This document shows positions 13,366 to 20,399 of a stretch of 24,266 bases of DNA, one piece after another (the first letter of the stretch is position 1; each line of letters starts with the position of its first letter). The notes under the pieces are model-generated. The model was not told where the DNA came from. It saw nothing but the letters and a program-made list of their open reading frames with translations, and ran no database searches. Source of the DNA: a virus. The position numbers and the translations under genes are program-made. Location of the stretch: positions 1 to 24,266 of IMG/VR virus record IMGVR_UViG_3300037246_000791. The stretch is one strand, 5' to 3'.

Positions 13366-13635
13366 CTATCTTGCCCTAACAGCCCTAACCCCTACTCCTT
13401 TTAGATACATTTTGTATCTTCGCTTCATTCGTGCCATTTCTTTATCAGTCATTATTCCTTTTCCCTTTCTATTCTTTTTAAACCACATACCGAAGGTCAT
13501 TTTGTCTCTCCTTTTTCTCCTGGCCGCCTTCTTAACCGCTTTACCTATTCCAAAAGCTGAACCCACTGCCGCCCTACCAACTGACTTGGCTACTGTTCTT
13601 GCTGCTTTCTGAAAATATGCTTTGTTCTTTGGCAT
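13366..13635 (-). CDS. Very basic small protein between portal and scaffold (89 aa)
   Basis: About a third of residues are Lys or Arg, with Ala/Gly segments (A-R-T-V-A-K-S-V-G-R-A-A-V-G-S-A-F-G-I-G-K-A-V) followed by A-R-R-K-R-R-D-K and M-A-R-M-K-R-R-Y-K-M-Y-L-K. The composition suits a DNA- or RNA-binding or head-internal protein. It starts in a TAATG overlap with the portal stop and has a strong AAGGGGGTG ribosome site. The amphipathic Ala/Gly helix could also touch membrane. No family is recognised. Location in the head block suggests a minor head or packaging-associated protein. Confidence 0.78.
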   Translation of the reverse strand: MPKNKAYFQKAARTVAKSVGRAAVGSAFGIGKAVKKAARRKRRDKMTFGMWFKKNRKGKGIMTDKEMARMKRRYKMYLKGVGVRAVRAR

Positions 13636-15542
13636 TATGCACCACCCCCTTGTAATCTAACTACCCCATCTCTGTAAGTTTGGACTGCACTTTTAATTTC
13701 CTCTGGTAGCTCCTGGGTTGCCAGGAACTCATCTATGTATTGTATGTACTCAGGGGATACATCTTGCCTTGGTTCTGGTGCTTGGCCGTTTAGAATCAGC
13801 CTAATGTCTGCTATCGCTTGCTCTTGGCCTGCTCCTGCTGGCGTTTCTTCCCCCTCTGCACCTCTAGCTTCTTCTACCGCAACTCCTTCTGCTGCCGCTT
13901 GAGCCCTTTGTTTTCTGGTCTTATCTATAATGTCCGACACATTCCCAATGTTGTAGCCCTCCAATAGGGTTTCTTGGTCTATCGCTTGAAGTGTATATAG
14001 CTCTTTAAGGGTTTCCCTTCTGATTTCGGGGGTGTGTGCCAACCAGCTAGTAATCCTCACATCAACATAGGATTTCTTCGGAATAACAACCAGGTTTTCT
14101 TCACCTTCTGCTCTTTCCTCCACATCTTCAGCTTCCTCGCCTATAACCTCCATAAATTCCTTCTCCCCTGACTGGCTGACCGCAATAACATTTCTAGCCA
14201 CCTGGTATTTCTGTGAGGCTAAACTAAGTACATATTCAAACACTTCCTCTAAGAAGATTTCTGTGTTCTCTATCAGTTCCGCCAAGCTGTTTGCAGCACC
14301 GATTTGTAGTGCCTCCAATGCTCTACCAGACATAATTCCTGATGGTAAATTGCCCGTAATAGCGTCTCTCGCACCACCTATGTCTTCCATGTATTGGTTG
14401 GCGTTTTGTATTTGCTGATAGACTGCTGCTGATAATGGGGATATAGCACCTTGCCTAACCTCGTAGCCTCTTTTCTTCTCTATGATTTGTCCGCTTTCAT
14501 TGTTAATAACCCTAACCCCTGCACCCTTATCTGAAATCCATTTACCTTTGTTCATGATGTCGTTGTACTCGGCTAATTGGCTCTCCAATCTGTCAATCAT
14601 TTTGTTTACAGGGATTAAATTCTTTACCCAACCTTGGGAGTACATTCTCATTGGGTCTACATCAGAAGGTAGTCGGAAGAAAGGAATTATCTTTGTTCCT
14701 GTTACTTCTGGTTCTCTAATCATTATTCCGCCTGCGATTGCTGCTATCATGACCTTATCTTTACCCTCTTTGTCTTTCTCAATCCACCAATGCTCTTGGA
14801 CAATAGTTGTATCCTCTTTATCTGAACCACCAAACATTGTTCCTCTGTCGGCCTGAAGCAATCTCTCTTTAAGAGACGAAGCTGCTAATCGCTTATCGGT
14901 CTGGATTTGCTCTACTTTTTCTTTGTCATATTTGTCGTCATTCTTTAGGTCTTGTATATTTCTCCTAGTTGCGAGGATTACATATTTGGCATTCTTTGGC
15001 TCTGTTGCTGATGGCTCCCAATATAAATCGTAAGCATCAACTAATCTAATGTCTATTTCGCCTGTTCCGTCTTCATCGTCTTCATTCCAAAGCACTTGCC
15101 AGAATCCAACGGAATACTTTAGTGCTTGCCATACTGCACCTTGTAAAAGCCTGCGAAGTCCTAGCTTTTCGCTTAAATAGTCTAAGAACTTGTTTAGTTT
15201 TAATGTCCTGTCTAGGGTTTCCTCTGTTAAGTCAAATGGGGTTACTTCTGCTTTCGGTTTGTTCTTTAATGTGAAGTTTCTGACAGTCCTCAGAGTGGTA
15301 AATATCTTGTTGATGACAATCTTTGGCTTACCTTTGTCCGTTGGCGGTACTACTATTTGCTGCGTGTTTCTGTCCCAACGAGCATAATGGTCTCCATTGA
15401 CCCACAAATCATAGACAAACCAACGCCAATCAACTTCCTTCCTCCCGTTCTCGGCATTTTGCCAATGCCTGTTCAGTTTGGTTTGAGTTATAGAGTCTTT
15501 TTCGTCTTTCTTTTTCTTTTTGCGTCTGCTTTTAGCTGCCAT
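13635..15542 (-). CDS. Portal protein, P22-like family (635 aa)
   Basis: A Lys-rich start is followed by W-R-W-F-V-Y-D-L-W-V-N-G-D-H-Y-A-R-W, then K-P-K-I-V-I-N-K-I-F-T-T-L-R-T-V-R-N, then V-W-Q-A-L-K-Y-S-V-G-F-W-Q-V-L-W-N and I-R-L-V-D-A-Y-D-L-Y-W-E-P. The order (clip/stem helices with 'N.I...VR', 'D...YGtGf..v.W', 'v.p.d.y.DP') matches P22-like portals in which the dodecamer forms the DNA channel at the capsid vertex. G-G-A-R-D-A-I-T-G near residue 395 and H-T-P-E-I-R-R-E-T-L-K-E-L are also typical. Length is within the normal 500-750 range. It sits between TerL and the scaffold gene as expected. The start has a GGAGGAG ribosome site. Confidence 0.9.
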   Translation of the reverse strand: MAAKSRRKKKKKDEKDSITQTKLNRHWQNAENGRKEVDWRWFVYDLWVNGDHYARWDRNTQQIVVPPTDKGKPKIVINKIFTTLRTVRNFTLKNKPKAEVTPFDLTEETLDRTLKLNKFLDYLSEKLGLRRLLQGAVWQALKYSVGFWQVLWNEDDEDGTGEIDIRLVDAYDLYWEPSATEPKNAKYVILATRRNIQDLKNDDKYDKEKVEQIQTDKRLAASSLKERLLQADRGTMFGGSDKEDTTIVQEHWWIEKDKEGKDKVMIAAIAGGIMIREPEVTGTKIIPFFRLPSDVDPMRMYSQGWVKNLIPVNKMIDRLESQLAEYNDIMNKGKWISDKGAGVRVINNESGQIIEKKRGYEVRQGAISPLSAAVYQQIQNANQYMEDIGGARDAITGNLPSGIMSGRALEALQIGAANSLAELIENTEIFLEEVFEYVLSLASQKYQVARNVIAVSQSGEKEFMEVIGEEAEDVEERAEGEENLVVIPKKSYVDVRITSWLAHTPEIRRETLKELYTLQAIDQETLLEGYNIGNVSDIIDKTRKQRAQAAAEGVAVEEARGAEGEETPAGAGQEQAIADIRLILNGQAPEPRQDVSPEYIQYIDEFLATQELPEEIKSAVQTYRDGVVRLQGGGA

Positions 15543-15786
15543 GTATCTCCTCCTTTTCTTTATCGCTTAACGGCCTTGTTGTAAGTGGAATTGTATCTTC
15601 GCCTTCTTTGTCTTCCTCGTCTATAATAGTTTCCCCTGGTTCTTCTTGTTTGACCTTCAAATCTATTAAGTCCTTCGCCATCAAGCGGTCAAGCATGTCC
15701 TGTCTTTCTTTAGCATACAGAAATTCCCTATATCCTGTAAAGCCTATCAGACCAAAAACCACAATCGCCAATATAAATAACTCCAT
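15532..15786 (-). CDS. Small membrane-anchored protein (84 aa)
   Basis: Residues 2-18 (E-L-F-I-L-A-I-V-V-F-G-L-I-G-F-T-G) form one transmembrane segment. The rest is a charged cytoplasmic tail with D-E-E-D-K-E-G-E-D and a helix rich in Lys/Asp. It starts 1 nt after the preceding stop and overlaps the portal start by 11 nt. Possible roles include a holin-like protein or membrane tether, but a single span with a long acidic tail is not diagnostic. It is unusual for such a gene to lie between terminase and portal. Confidence 0.75.
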   Translation of the reverse strand: MELFILAIVVFGLIGFTGYREFLYAKERQDMLDRLMAKDLIDLKVKQEEPGETIIDEEDKEGEDTIPLTTRPLSDKEKEEIHGS

Positions 15787-15787
15787 A

Positions 15788-16153
15788 TTATCTTCCCCCT
15801 AGCAACATTCTTAACAATGCTTGTGTTCTTGTGGGGTCTATCAGGTTTTCTGCAAAACGCCTAGCTGGTGGCCCGAATTGTCCTGACCTTGTAAATGCTG
15901 CTAATTGCTGTGGAATCCTGCGAAGCCTGCTGGGGCTTACTTGTCTGAAAGCGGGTAAGGCGGTTGCTCCTGCTGCTGTCGGGGATACTGTTCCGAACAT
16001 CATGCTGGATTTAAGCAATATTTGCTGTTCCTCTTTTGTTAGTCCTGCATGGCCTACTTTTCTCATCTTATTAAGAACTTTCATTAAATCACTTTCCTCT
16101 CCACTACCGATGCCTCTGAATAGGGTTTGCAGTCTGTCCTTGAAGTTGTCCAT
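15788..16153 (-). CDS. Hypothetical protein (121 aa), packaging/head block
   Basis: The N-terminal half is helical and charged (M-D-N-F-K-D-R-L-Q-T-L-F-R-G, L-M-K-V-L-N-K-M-R-K-V). The middle is Ala/Thr/Pro-rich (T-V-S-P-T-A-A-G-A-T-A-L-P), and the C-terminus is Arg-rich (S-R-L-R-R-I-P-Q-Q-L, P-P-A-R-R-F-A-E-N). It starts 1 nt after the upstream stop and ends 1 nt before the membrane-protein gene. I recognise no family. The linker-like composition resembles small internal head proteins, but this is only an impression. Confidence 0.7.
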   Translation of the reverse strand: MDNFKDRLQTLFRGIGSGEESDLMKVLNKMRKVGHAGLTKEEQQILLKSSMMFGTVSPTAAGATALPAFRQVSPSRLRRIPQQLAAFTRSGQFGPPARRFAENLIDPTRTQALLRMLLGGR

Positions 16154-16154
16154 C

Positions 16155-16361
16155 TTATTTAACGCTAATGGTTTTCAAAACATGATTTATGACACCGTTT
16201 TGGTAACCTATCTCTACCTTACCATAATGACTTAGTTTGTTGAACTCTGCAAGTATTTTCAAGACCTGTAATATCTTCTTGTCTTCTTTGGATAATAAAT
16301 ATAAGTCGTGCAGTTCTGGGAAATAGGTTTTCAGGTCTTTTAGGAATTTGTTTTCTGTCAT
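16155..16361 (-). CDS. Small hypothetical protein after TerL (68 aa)
   Basis: I place the start at ATG 16361, which overlaps the TerL TAA as TAATG, rather than at a longer in-frame ATG (16409) deep inside TerL. The protein is helical and charged: F-L-K-D-L-K-T-Y-F-P-E-L-H-D-L-Y-L-L, then I-L-Q-V-L-K-I-L-A-E-F-N-K, ending with short strands (G-K-V-E-I-G-Y-Q-N-G-V-I-N-H-V). It is followed at 1 nt by the next gene. The family is unknown. Its location suggests a packaging or connector accessory. Confidence 0.72.
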   Translation of the reverse strand: MTENKFLKDLKTYFPELHDLYLLSKEDKKILQVLKILAEFNKLSHYGKVEIGYQNGVINHVLKTISVK

Positions 16362-17725
16362 TATTGTAGGTCGTCTTCCCAAAAAGTATCGCCACTTTCT
16401 TTTGTCCAACCCCTTTCTCTTTCTTGCTCTACTATGGCTGGCTCAATATAAGTTCCTTTTAGCTTACCGTGCCAAGGCGGCTTAATTACTTCTTCAAACA
16501 TGTGCAGGTACATTCCGTTCAGGTCTGCCAAGGCGTCCATCATGTGGTCGTTTAGTTTGATGGGCTGCTCCTTTTCTTCCTCGTCTTCCTTCTTTTCGGG
16601 ATAGCTGTAATGCTCAAACTCCCATATAGTCTTTTTGCAACTAGGGTGAACATAGTAGCCTGTTCTGTTATTGTCCTTAGCCTTAAGCCTTTCTGCAAAC
16701 TTCTGAATCTTCCACCTCACATAGGACATATTGGCTTCCCCCGCCTGCTTCTTAACGGGTATGAAGTCGCAACCCAAATCTGCTAGGTCTTGTATGTCGG
16801 AAGCGTTGGCACTATCCATTGTGGACAACTCAAAGACCTTGCTACCCGACCTCTGTTTGATGATGTCCGAGAATTGCGGGTTAGTTAAGCCCGCTTGGTA
16901 AATCTCGTCTGTCTGATACCAGACCCCATCAGCGTCTACTCCAATGAAGGGGACTGCAGAAGGGTGTCTCCAGCCTCTGTCGTTGCCCCTTATATAGAAC
17001 TCTGGCTTGAAGTTCTTTAGTTCCTTAACATGCTTTATCCTATCAAAGTTTGAGTAAACCAGGCCTGTGAACTTCTTAAACTCGGCCATATATTCCTGTT
17101 GGAATGTGTCTTCTAATAAGTCGTTCTTTGCTTTGTCTATCTCCCTGTGGGGAACATAGGGGTTGTCATATGAGGTAAACTTCCAGCTTTTGTAGTCAGG
17201 ATATTTGTCTGATTTGCCCCAAGTGAATAATTCGTAGAAGTGGTTATAGCCCTTAGGTGTACTAATGAAGATTGCAGGTGCTTCGTAGTCTGTCAGGGTC
17301 GGCCTGAGTGCTTCCTTCCACAGCCAGTTCCAATTTCTTAGCTTCGCTATTTCGTCTATTACCAATCCTTTTAGCTTAACGCCAACCAACCTATCAGGGT
17401 TCTCTGCCGAGATTATCTGAATAAAAGAGCCGTTGGGAAGCCTTAATTGGAGCTTAGAGTGGTCAAACTTTATTCCTCTAAATGCCTTATTTGCTTTCGC
17501 CAATGCTGGTATCTCAACCAAGAAGCCTTGTAGCCAATGTATCTTCTCGCCTTGGGTATAGGTTGGGGTAACAATCCAGTATAGGCCAGGAGACTTTAAA
17601 GCCCATTGAAGAATAATGAATCTGCTCAGTACGGATTTACCCCACCGTCTTCCTGCACATATTACTTTAAATCTGGTTGGGTCTTTAGCAACTTCATACT
17701 GACCTGGGTGAAGTCTTATCTTCAT
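16361..17725 (-). CDS. terL: Terminase large subunit, TerL (454 aa)
   Basis: This is the ATPase-nuclease motor that packages phage DNA through the portal. The Walker A-type loop is C-A-G-R-R-W-G-K-S at residues 23-31, Walker B is L-V-I-D-E at 121-125, and the coupling motif is I-S-T-P-K-G at 154-159. In the RNase H-like nuclease domain likely acidic sites are D249 (G-N-D-R-G-W), D264/D266 (G-V-D-A-D-G) and D393-x3-D397 (N-D-H-M-M-D-A). Length is normal for the family. It starts 32 nt inside the TerS gene and ends in a TAATG overlap. The motif set is complete, so it should be active. Confidence 0.95.
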   Translation of the reverse strand: MKIRLHPGQYEVAKDPTRFKVICAGRRWGKSVLSRFIILQWALKSPGLYWIVTPTYTQGEKIHWLQGFLVEIPALAKANKAFRGIKFDHSKLQLRLPNGSFIQIISAENPDRLVGVKLKGLVIDEIAKLRNWNWLWKEALRPTLTDYEAPAIFISTPKGYNHFYELFTWGKSDKYPDYKSWKFTSYDNPYVPHREIDKAKNDLLEDTFQQEYMAEFKKFTGLVYSNFDRIKHVKELKNFKPEFYIRGNDRGWRHPSAVPFIGVDADGVWYQTDEIYQAGLTNPQFSDIIKQRSGSKVFELSTMDSANASDIQDLADLGCDFIPVKKQAGEANMSYVRWKIQKFAERLKAKDNNRTGYYVHPSCKKTIWEFEHYSYPEKKEDEEEKEQPIKLNDHMMDALADLNGMYLHMFEEVIKPPWHGKLKGTYIEPAIVEQERERGWTKESGDTFWEDDLQ

Positions 17726-18131
17726 CTTTTGTTACATATCTTTCGTCTACTACAAACTCAATGCTCATGTCCTCCCCGCCCTCCACATTGAACTGCTGGA
17801 GAATACCTGGTGCAGAGCCAAACTCATCAGGGTATTTCTTTTCCAGCCACCACTTTGCAGTTGCCAAGTCCTTGTCTTTTATTATTGCGTTGACTACGAC
17901 CTGGCCTGCTGCGATACGGGCGAACTCCTTGGCCTTGGCTATTCTGTCAGAAAACTCCTGGTTCGCCTTAATCCAATTATAGTAAGTTTCCCTGCTAATG
18001 CCAGCGTAGGTGCAAGCGGTGGTGTCTTTCACGCCTAGCTGGAATACGCTTTCCAGTTTCTTGACAAGCCCTTCCGTCATTTTGGTGGGTCTGCCGCCTC
18101 TGTTTTTAATTATTTTGTTATCTTTTGACAT
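17694..18131 (-). CDS. terS: Terminase small subunit, TerS (145 aa)
   Basis: The N-terminal helix-turn-helix region reads G-R-P-T-K-M-T-E-G-L-V-K-K-L-E-S-V-F-Q-L-G, then T-T-A-C-T-Y-A-G-I-S-R-E-T-Y-Y-N-W. This 'GRPT..T.....L...F..G..d..AC..AGIS..TYY.W' pattern is typical of phage small terminases, which recognise the packaging start site. The middle (A-K-E-F-A-R-I-A-A-G-Q-V-V-V-N-A-I) is the oligomerisation helix, and W-W-L-E-K-K-Y-P-D-E-F-G is another common TerS motif. The C-terminus is acidic then basic and overlaps the TerL start, where it may contact TerL. Length is normal. Confidence 0.92.
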   Translation of the reverse strand: MSKDNKIIKNRGGRPTKMTEGLVKKLESVFQLGVKDTTACTYAGISRETYYNWIKANQEFSDRIAKAKEFARIAAGQVVVNAIIKDKDLATAKWWLEKKYPDEFGSAPGILQQFNVEGGEDMSIEFVVDERYVTKDEDKTSPRSV

Positions 18132-18133
18132 AG

Positions 18134-18265
18134 TTAGAACCTCTTTTGTCTGAGTTCTCTTTTCTTTTTACCACCTTTGCTTCTACCTTGCCTTTTATAA
18201 TAACCCTCAGTAGCCCAACCTGCTGCTGTTCTATCTTTCTTTTTCTTGCGTTTAAAGTTAGTCAT
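18134..18265 (-). CDS. Tiny basic protein (43 aa), MTNFKRKK family copy 1
   Basis: A 43-codon frame between the zinc-finger gene and TerS. It starts in a TAATG overlap with the upstream stop and ends 2 nt before the TerS start. Sequence: MTNFKRKKKKDRTAAGWATE, then G-Y-Y-K-R-Q-G-R-S-K-G-G-K-K-K-R. Nearly half of the residues are Lys or Arg, so binding to nucleic acid is plausible. Its first eight residues and first 14 nucleotides are identical to those of another tiny gene at 18503-18658. The perfect fit between neighbours argues for translation. It has no named family. Confidence 0.72.
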   Translation of the reverse strand: MTNFKRKKKKDRTAAGWATEGYYKRQGRSKGGKKKRELRQKRF

Positions 18266-18498
18266 TAAACCTTCACCCAACCCTTTCCGTTGCAACCATG
18301 ACACTTTTTCTTCAGATATTTACCTTTCCCTTTGCAAACAGGGCATAGTTGTGCTTTAAGATTAACATTCCAATTACAATGAGGATAATAAGAACCGTGT
18401 CCAAGCCCTCCACCCCCACACCCACCACTACCAAAACAGGAATGATTAACCAGATTACTTACCCATTGACCGCAGTGAAAACAAGTATATCCATTCAT
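18265..18498 (-). CDS. Zinc-finger protein with DnaJ-type CxxCxGxG motifs (77 aa)
   Basis: Two metal sites are visible. The N-terminal one is C6-x2-C9 with H19 and C21. The C-terminal one is C52-x2-C55-K-G-K-G and C66-x2-C69-N-G-K-G, one half of a DnaJ cysteine-rich zinc finger. A Gly-rich linker (G-G-C-G-G-G-G-L-G-H-G) joins them. I choose ATG 18498: GGAGGAGGAGC, at the end of the preceding gene, lies about 10 nt before it. A longer start at 18525 overlaps that gene and lacks a good site. There is no J domain, so it is not a co-chaperone proper. It may bind unfolded protein or nucleic acid just upstream of packaging genes. Confidence 0.8.
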   Translation of the reverse strand: MNGYTCFHCGQWVSNLVNHSCFGSGGCGGGGLGHGSYYPHCNWNVNLKAQLCPVCKGKGKYLKKKCHGCNGKGWVKV

Positions 18499-18502
18499 AT
18501 TA

Positions 18503-18658
18503 TTAAGCTCCTCCTCCATAAGCAATATTTTCTAAATCTGTTGGTTCTCTATCTTTAGGCTTCTTCCTATCCTTTCTGTTTCCCCAGACCTTCCAGGGTT
18601 TACACATTAGACAACCAGCCCTGGCTTGCTTTGGTTTCTTTCTCTTAAAGTTAGTCAT
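18503..18658 (-). CDS. Tiny basic CxxC protein (51 aa), MTNFKRKK family copy 2
   Basis: A 51-codon frame that starts inside the last 8 nt of the methyltransferase gene and ends 4 nt before the zinc-finger gene. It begins MTNFKRKKPKQARAGC, has C16-L-M-C19-K-P-W-K-V-W-G-N-R-K-D-R, and ends with an acidic stretch and G-G-G-A. The C-x2-C-K-P-W-K element recalls small basic bacterial proteins of unknown role with a 'CxxCKPxK..G' core. Its first eight residues match those of the 43-residue protein at 18134-18265. Its GGAGGAGGAGC tail doubles as the ribosome site for the next gene. Confidence 0.72.
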   Translation of the reverse strand: MTNFKRKKPKQARAGCLMCKPWKVWGNRKDRKKPKDREPTDLENIAYGGGA

Positions 18659-19610
18659 ACATTAGTATATCCTTTTTGATGGTTTCTGCTATCGCCTTCA
18701 TTTGCAGGGGCATAACTGCGTTCCCTAGCTGCTTCCATTGTAGCGTGGGCGTTCCAGCCAGCTTGAAATCGTCAGGGAAAGAGCAGAGCCTTTTAACTTC
18801 TAGTATTGAGAGTACTCTGTCCTCAAAGGGGTGGTAAAGGAAGGGCTGTGTGAGAATGGTGCTTGCTGGCCTGTTCCAGGACACCCTCTTGCTGTTGAAG
18901 TAACTCCCTTTCGGGTGGTACTTGTTCCCCCCCTCTCCTGGCCTCATCAGGGGTAGTGTCTTCTTGATAAATGCGTTCGTGGTCTTCCTTGTCGCAACTT
19001 GGTCTTTGAGGTCCGAGATGGCTTCCTTTACGCTTACTATCTTGCCTTGGGGTTTGGGGAAGACTGGTTTCTTTCCCAGGTCGGGCCTCACCCCTATGTA
19101 GAATATTCTTTGCCTCGCCTGCGGTACTCCGTAGTTGGCCGCATTGAGAAGCTTTGCCCCTATAATATATCCTGTCCCCCTTAGCTCTTTCAATATCTCG
19201 TTGAACAATCCTTTCATTTTGCCTTTATATTGCCCCGACACATTTTCCATTATGAAAACTTGCGGCTGCAATCTGTTTACGAGCTTGATGAAGCTTAAGA
19301 ACAGCTTGTTCCTTGGGTCTAGTATTTTTCTCTTTCCTGCGGTTGAAAAGCCCTGGCAAGGCGGTGAGCCGTCCAGTATGCAAAGCTCACCCTTTTTAAT
19401 ATTGGCTCTTTTCATTAGTTCTTCTGGGGTTACCGTTGTTATGTCTGCATTCCAAAAAGGACTTTCAAAATTTAACTTGTAAGATTTCTCACAAAGATTG
19501 TCCCAATCCAAGGCTAAAAGTTCTTTAAATCCTGCTAATTTATAACCAAGAGTAGAACCTCCACAACCAGCAAAAATTGATATGACAGTTAGTTTCTTCA
19601 TATCTACCAT
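18651..19610 (-). CDS. dcm: DNA (cytosine-5)-methyltransferase (319 aa)
   Basis: This transfers a methyl group from S-adenosylmethionine to C5 of cytosine in DNA. Motif I is I-F-A-G-C-G-G-S-T-L-G (residues 12-22), and motif IV is G-S-P-P-C-Q-G-F-S with catalytic Cys85. Motif VI is M-E-N-V (121-124), motif VIII is Q-A-R-Q-R (164-168), and motif X is Q-L-G-N-A-V (about 294-299). All key residues are present. The target-recognition part, about 180-270, is short, as in compact phage enzymes. The start overlaps the ParB-like gene by 7 nt; an ATG 9 nt later is also possible. No restriction nuclease gene is adjacent, so it is an orphan enzyme, probably protecting phage DNA. Confidence 0.95.
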   Translation of the reverse strand: MVDMKKLTVISIFAGCGGSTLGYKLAGFKELLALDWDNLCEKSYKLNFESPFWNADITTVTPEELMKRANIKKGELCILDGSPPCQGFSTAGKRKILDPRNKLFLSFIKLVNRLQPQVFIMENVSGQYKGKMKGLFNEILKELRGTGYIIGAKLLNAANYGVPQARQRIFYIGVRPDLGKKPVFPKPQGKIVSVKEAISDLKDQVATRKTTNAFIKKTLPLMRPGEGGNKYHPKGSYFNSKRVSWNRPASTILTQPFLYHPFEDRVLSILEVKRLCSFPDDFKLAGTPTLQWKQLGNAVMPLQMKAIAETIKKDILMYD

Positions 19611-20143
19611 TCATAACCGCATTTCGGGCATTTCTTTTCCGTATCTATTCCATCTGTTAAGTCTATTTCTGGCATTAAGGAGCTTCCGCCTTCTCCGAGT
19701 AAATCACCTATGGACATTGGGCTGCCAATATCTACCGAATAAGCATTCCAGTCAATATCAAATTCTGGTACTGAGTTTGCCAGCAAATCAACATCATAGA
19801 AGCCTGCTCTATCGTTATCGCTTAGGGCATATTCCATCATTCCATCTTCAGCACTTTTAAATATCCCGCTTCCCTCTTGAGCACCGTCAATCGTTGCATA
19901 AAACCCTTTTTCGTTTTTATGAAATTCAATTATGGTAACCGCTACCTCTTTGATGCTTAACTCTTTCAGTGCTTTCAGCCTCATGTTCCCGCCAATAACT
20001 GTTCCGTCTTTGGTAATGAGAAGGGGTTTGTATTTCCCTAGCCTCCTTATTTGCTCTTTAAGCCTTGAGAAATCCTTAACCTTGATGCTTCTGGGGTTTT
20101 TGTCCCATTCTTTTAGTTCCGATATTTTCTTAGTTGTTTTCAT
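19604..20143 (-). CDS. ParB/Srx-fold protein with C-terminal zinc knuckle (179 aa)
   Basis: The first 90 residues form a ParB-N/sulfiredoxin-like domain: I-S-E-L-K-E-W-D-K-N-P-R, L-K-E-Q-I-R-R-L-G-K-Y-K-P-L-L-I, then V-I-G-G-N-M-R-L-K-A-L-K-E-L. The G-x-M-R-x3-A motif replaces the GERRxxA of chromosomal ParB, as is usual in phage proteins paired with DNA methyltransferases. Y-A-L-S-D-N-D-R-A-G is another family feature. The C-terminus ends C-P-K-C-G-Y-E-W, half of a zinc ribbon. No HTH domain follows, so it is not a partition ParB. It overlaps the methyltransferase gene. Nucleotide binding or DNA clamping, or a nuclease role, are possible; the function is inferred. Confidence 0.85.
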   Translation of the reverse strand: MKTTKKISELKEWDKNPRSIKVKDFSRLKEQIRRLGKYKPLLITKDGTVIGGNMRLKALKELSIKEVAVTIIEFHKNEKGFYATIDGAQEGSGIFKSAEDGMMEYALSDNDRAGFYDVDLLANSVPEFDIDWNAYSVDIGSPMSIGDLLGEGGSSLMPEIDLTDGIDTEKKCPKCGYEW

Positions 20144-20146
20144 TTG

Positions 20147-20257
20147 TTAATCGCTTGTTACTGCTCCCATCATAAACAAATATAAAAAAAGAGGCAACAA
20201 AAGGATAATAATCGGTATGAAAATAATCCAAGTTATTATCCTTTTTAATTTATCCAT
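20147..20257 (-). CDS. Tiny single-span membrane protein (36 aa)
   Basis: A 36-codon frame whose ATG overlaps the last bases of the upstream Cys-rich gene and whose stop lies 3 nt before the ParB-like gene. M-D-K-L-K-R-I-I-T-W is followed by about 20 hydrophobic residues (I-I-F-I-P-I-I-I-L-L-L-P-L-F-L-Y-L-F). This is a clear transmembrane segment with a positive N-terminus. Too short for a typical holin, it could be a regulatory micropeptide. Overlap and spacing are the main evidence. Confidence 0.6.
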   Translation of the reverse strand: MDKLKRIITWIIFIPIIILLLPLFLYLFMMGAVTSD

Positions 20258-20399
20258 TGGTCAAATATTTCTTTCCACAATCGGAACAAACAACTCCACT
20301 CTTTCCCTTGTTTGTTATAAAAGCTTCACAGTTTCTAAATTCTCCAGGACCAGAGAACTTAAATCCGCACTCGCATTTGTAATTAACTAATTTTTTCAT
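20250..20399 (-). CDS. Small zinc-ribbon-like protein (49 aa)
   Basis: A 49-codon frame with an AAGGAG ribosome site 6 nt before ATG. Cysteines at 9, 11, 24, 38 and 41 (K-C-E-C-G-F-K-F and V-C-S-D-C-G-K-K-Y) fit a zinc ribbon with a C-x-C and a C-x2-C-G-K-K-Y knuckle. The gene overlaps the end of its upstream neighbour by 17 nt and the next membrane gene by 8 nt. The function is unknown; such ribbons often bind nucleic acid or adapt protein complexes. Confidence 0.72.
   Translation of the reverse strand: MKKLVNYKCECGFKFSGPGEFRNCEAFITNKGKSGVVCSDCGKKYLTNG

Noticed and set aside
16362-16409. Longer start for the 68-residue gene after TerL
   Set aside because: It would overlap TerL by 49 nt without a ribosome site, whereas the TAATG start fits the window's usual pattern.
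18499-18525. Longer start (nine extra codons) for the DnaJ-type zinc-finger gene
   Set aside because: The extra codons are the shadow of the preceding gene's GGAGGAGGAGC ribosome site, which points to the ATG at 18498.
18651-20143. Complete restriction-modification system
   Set aside because: No restriction nuclease or specificity gene lies next to the methyltransferase; the ParB-like neighbour has no recognised nuclease catalytic motif.
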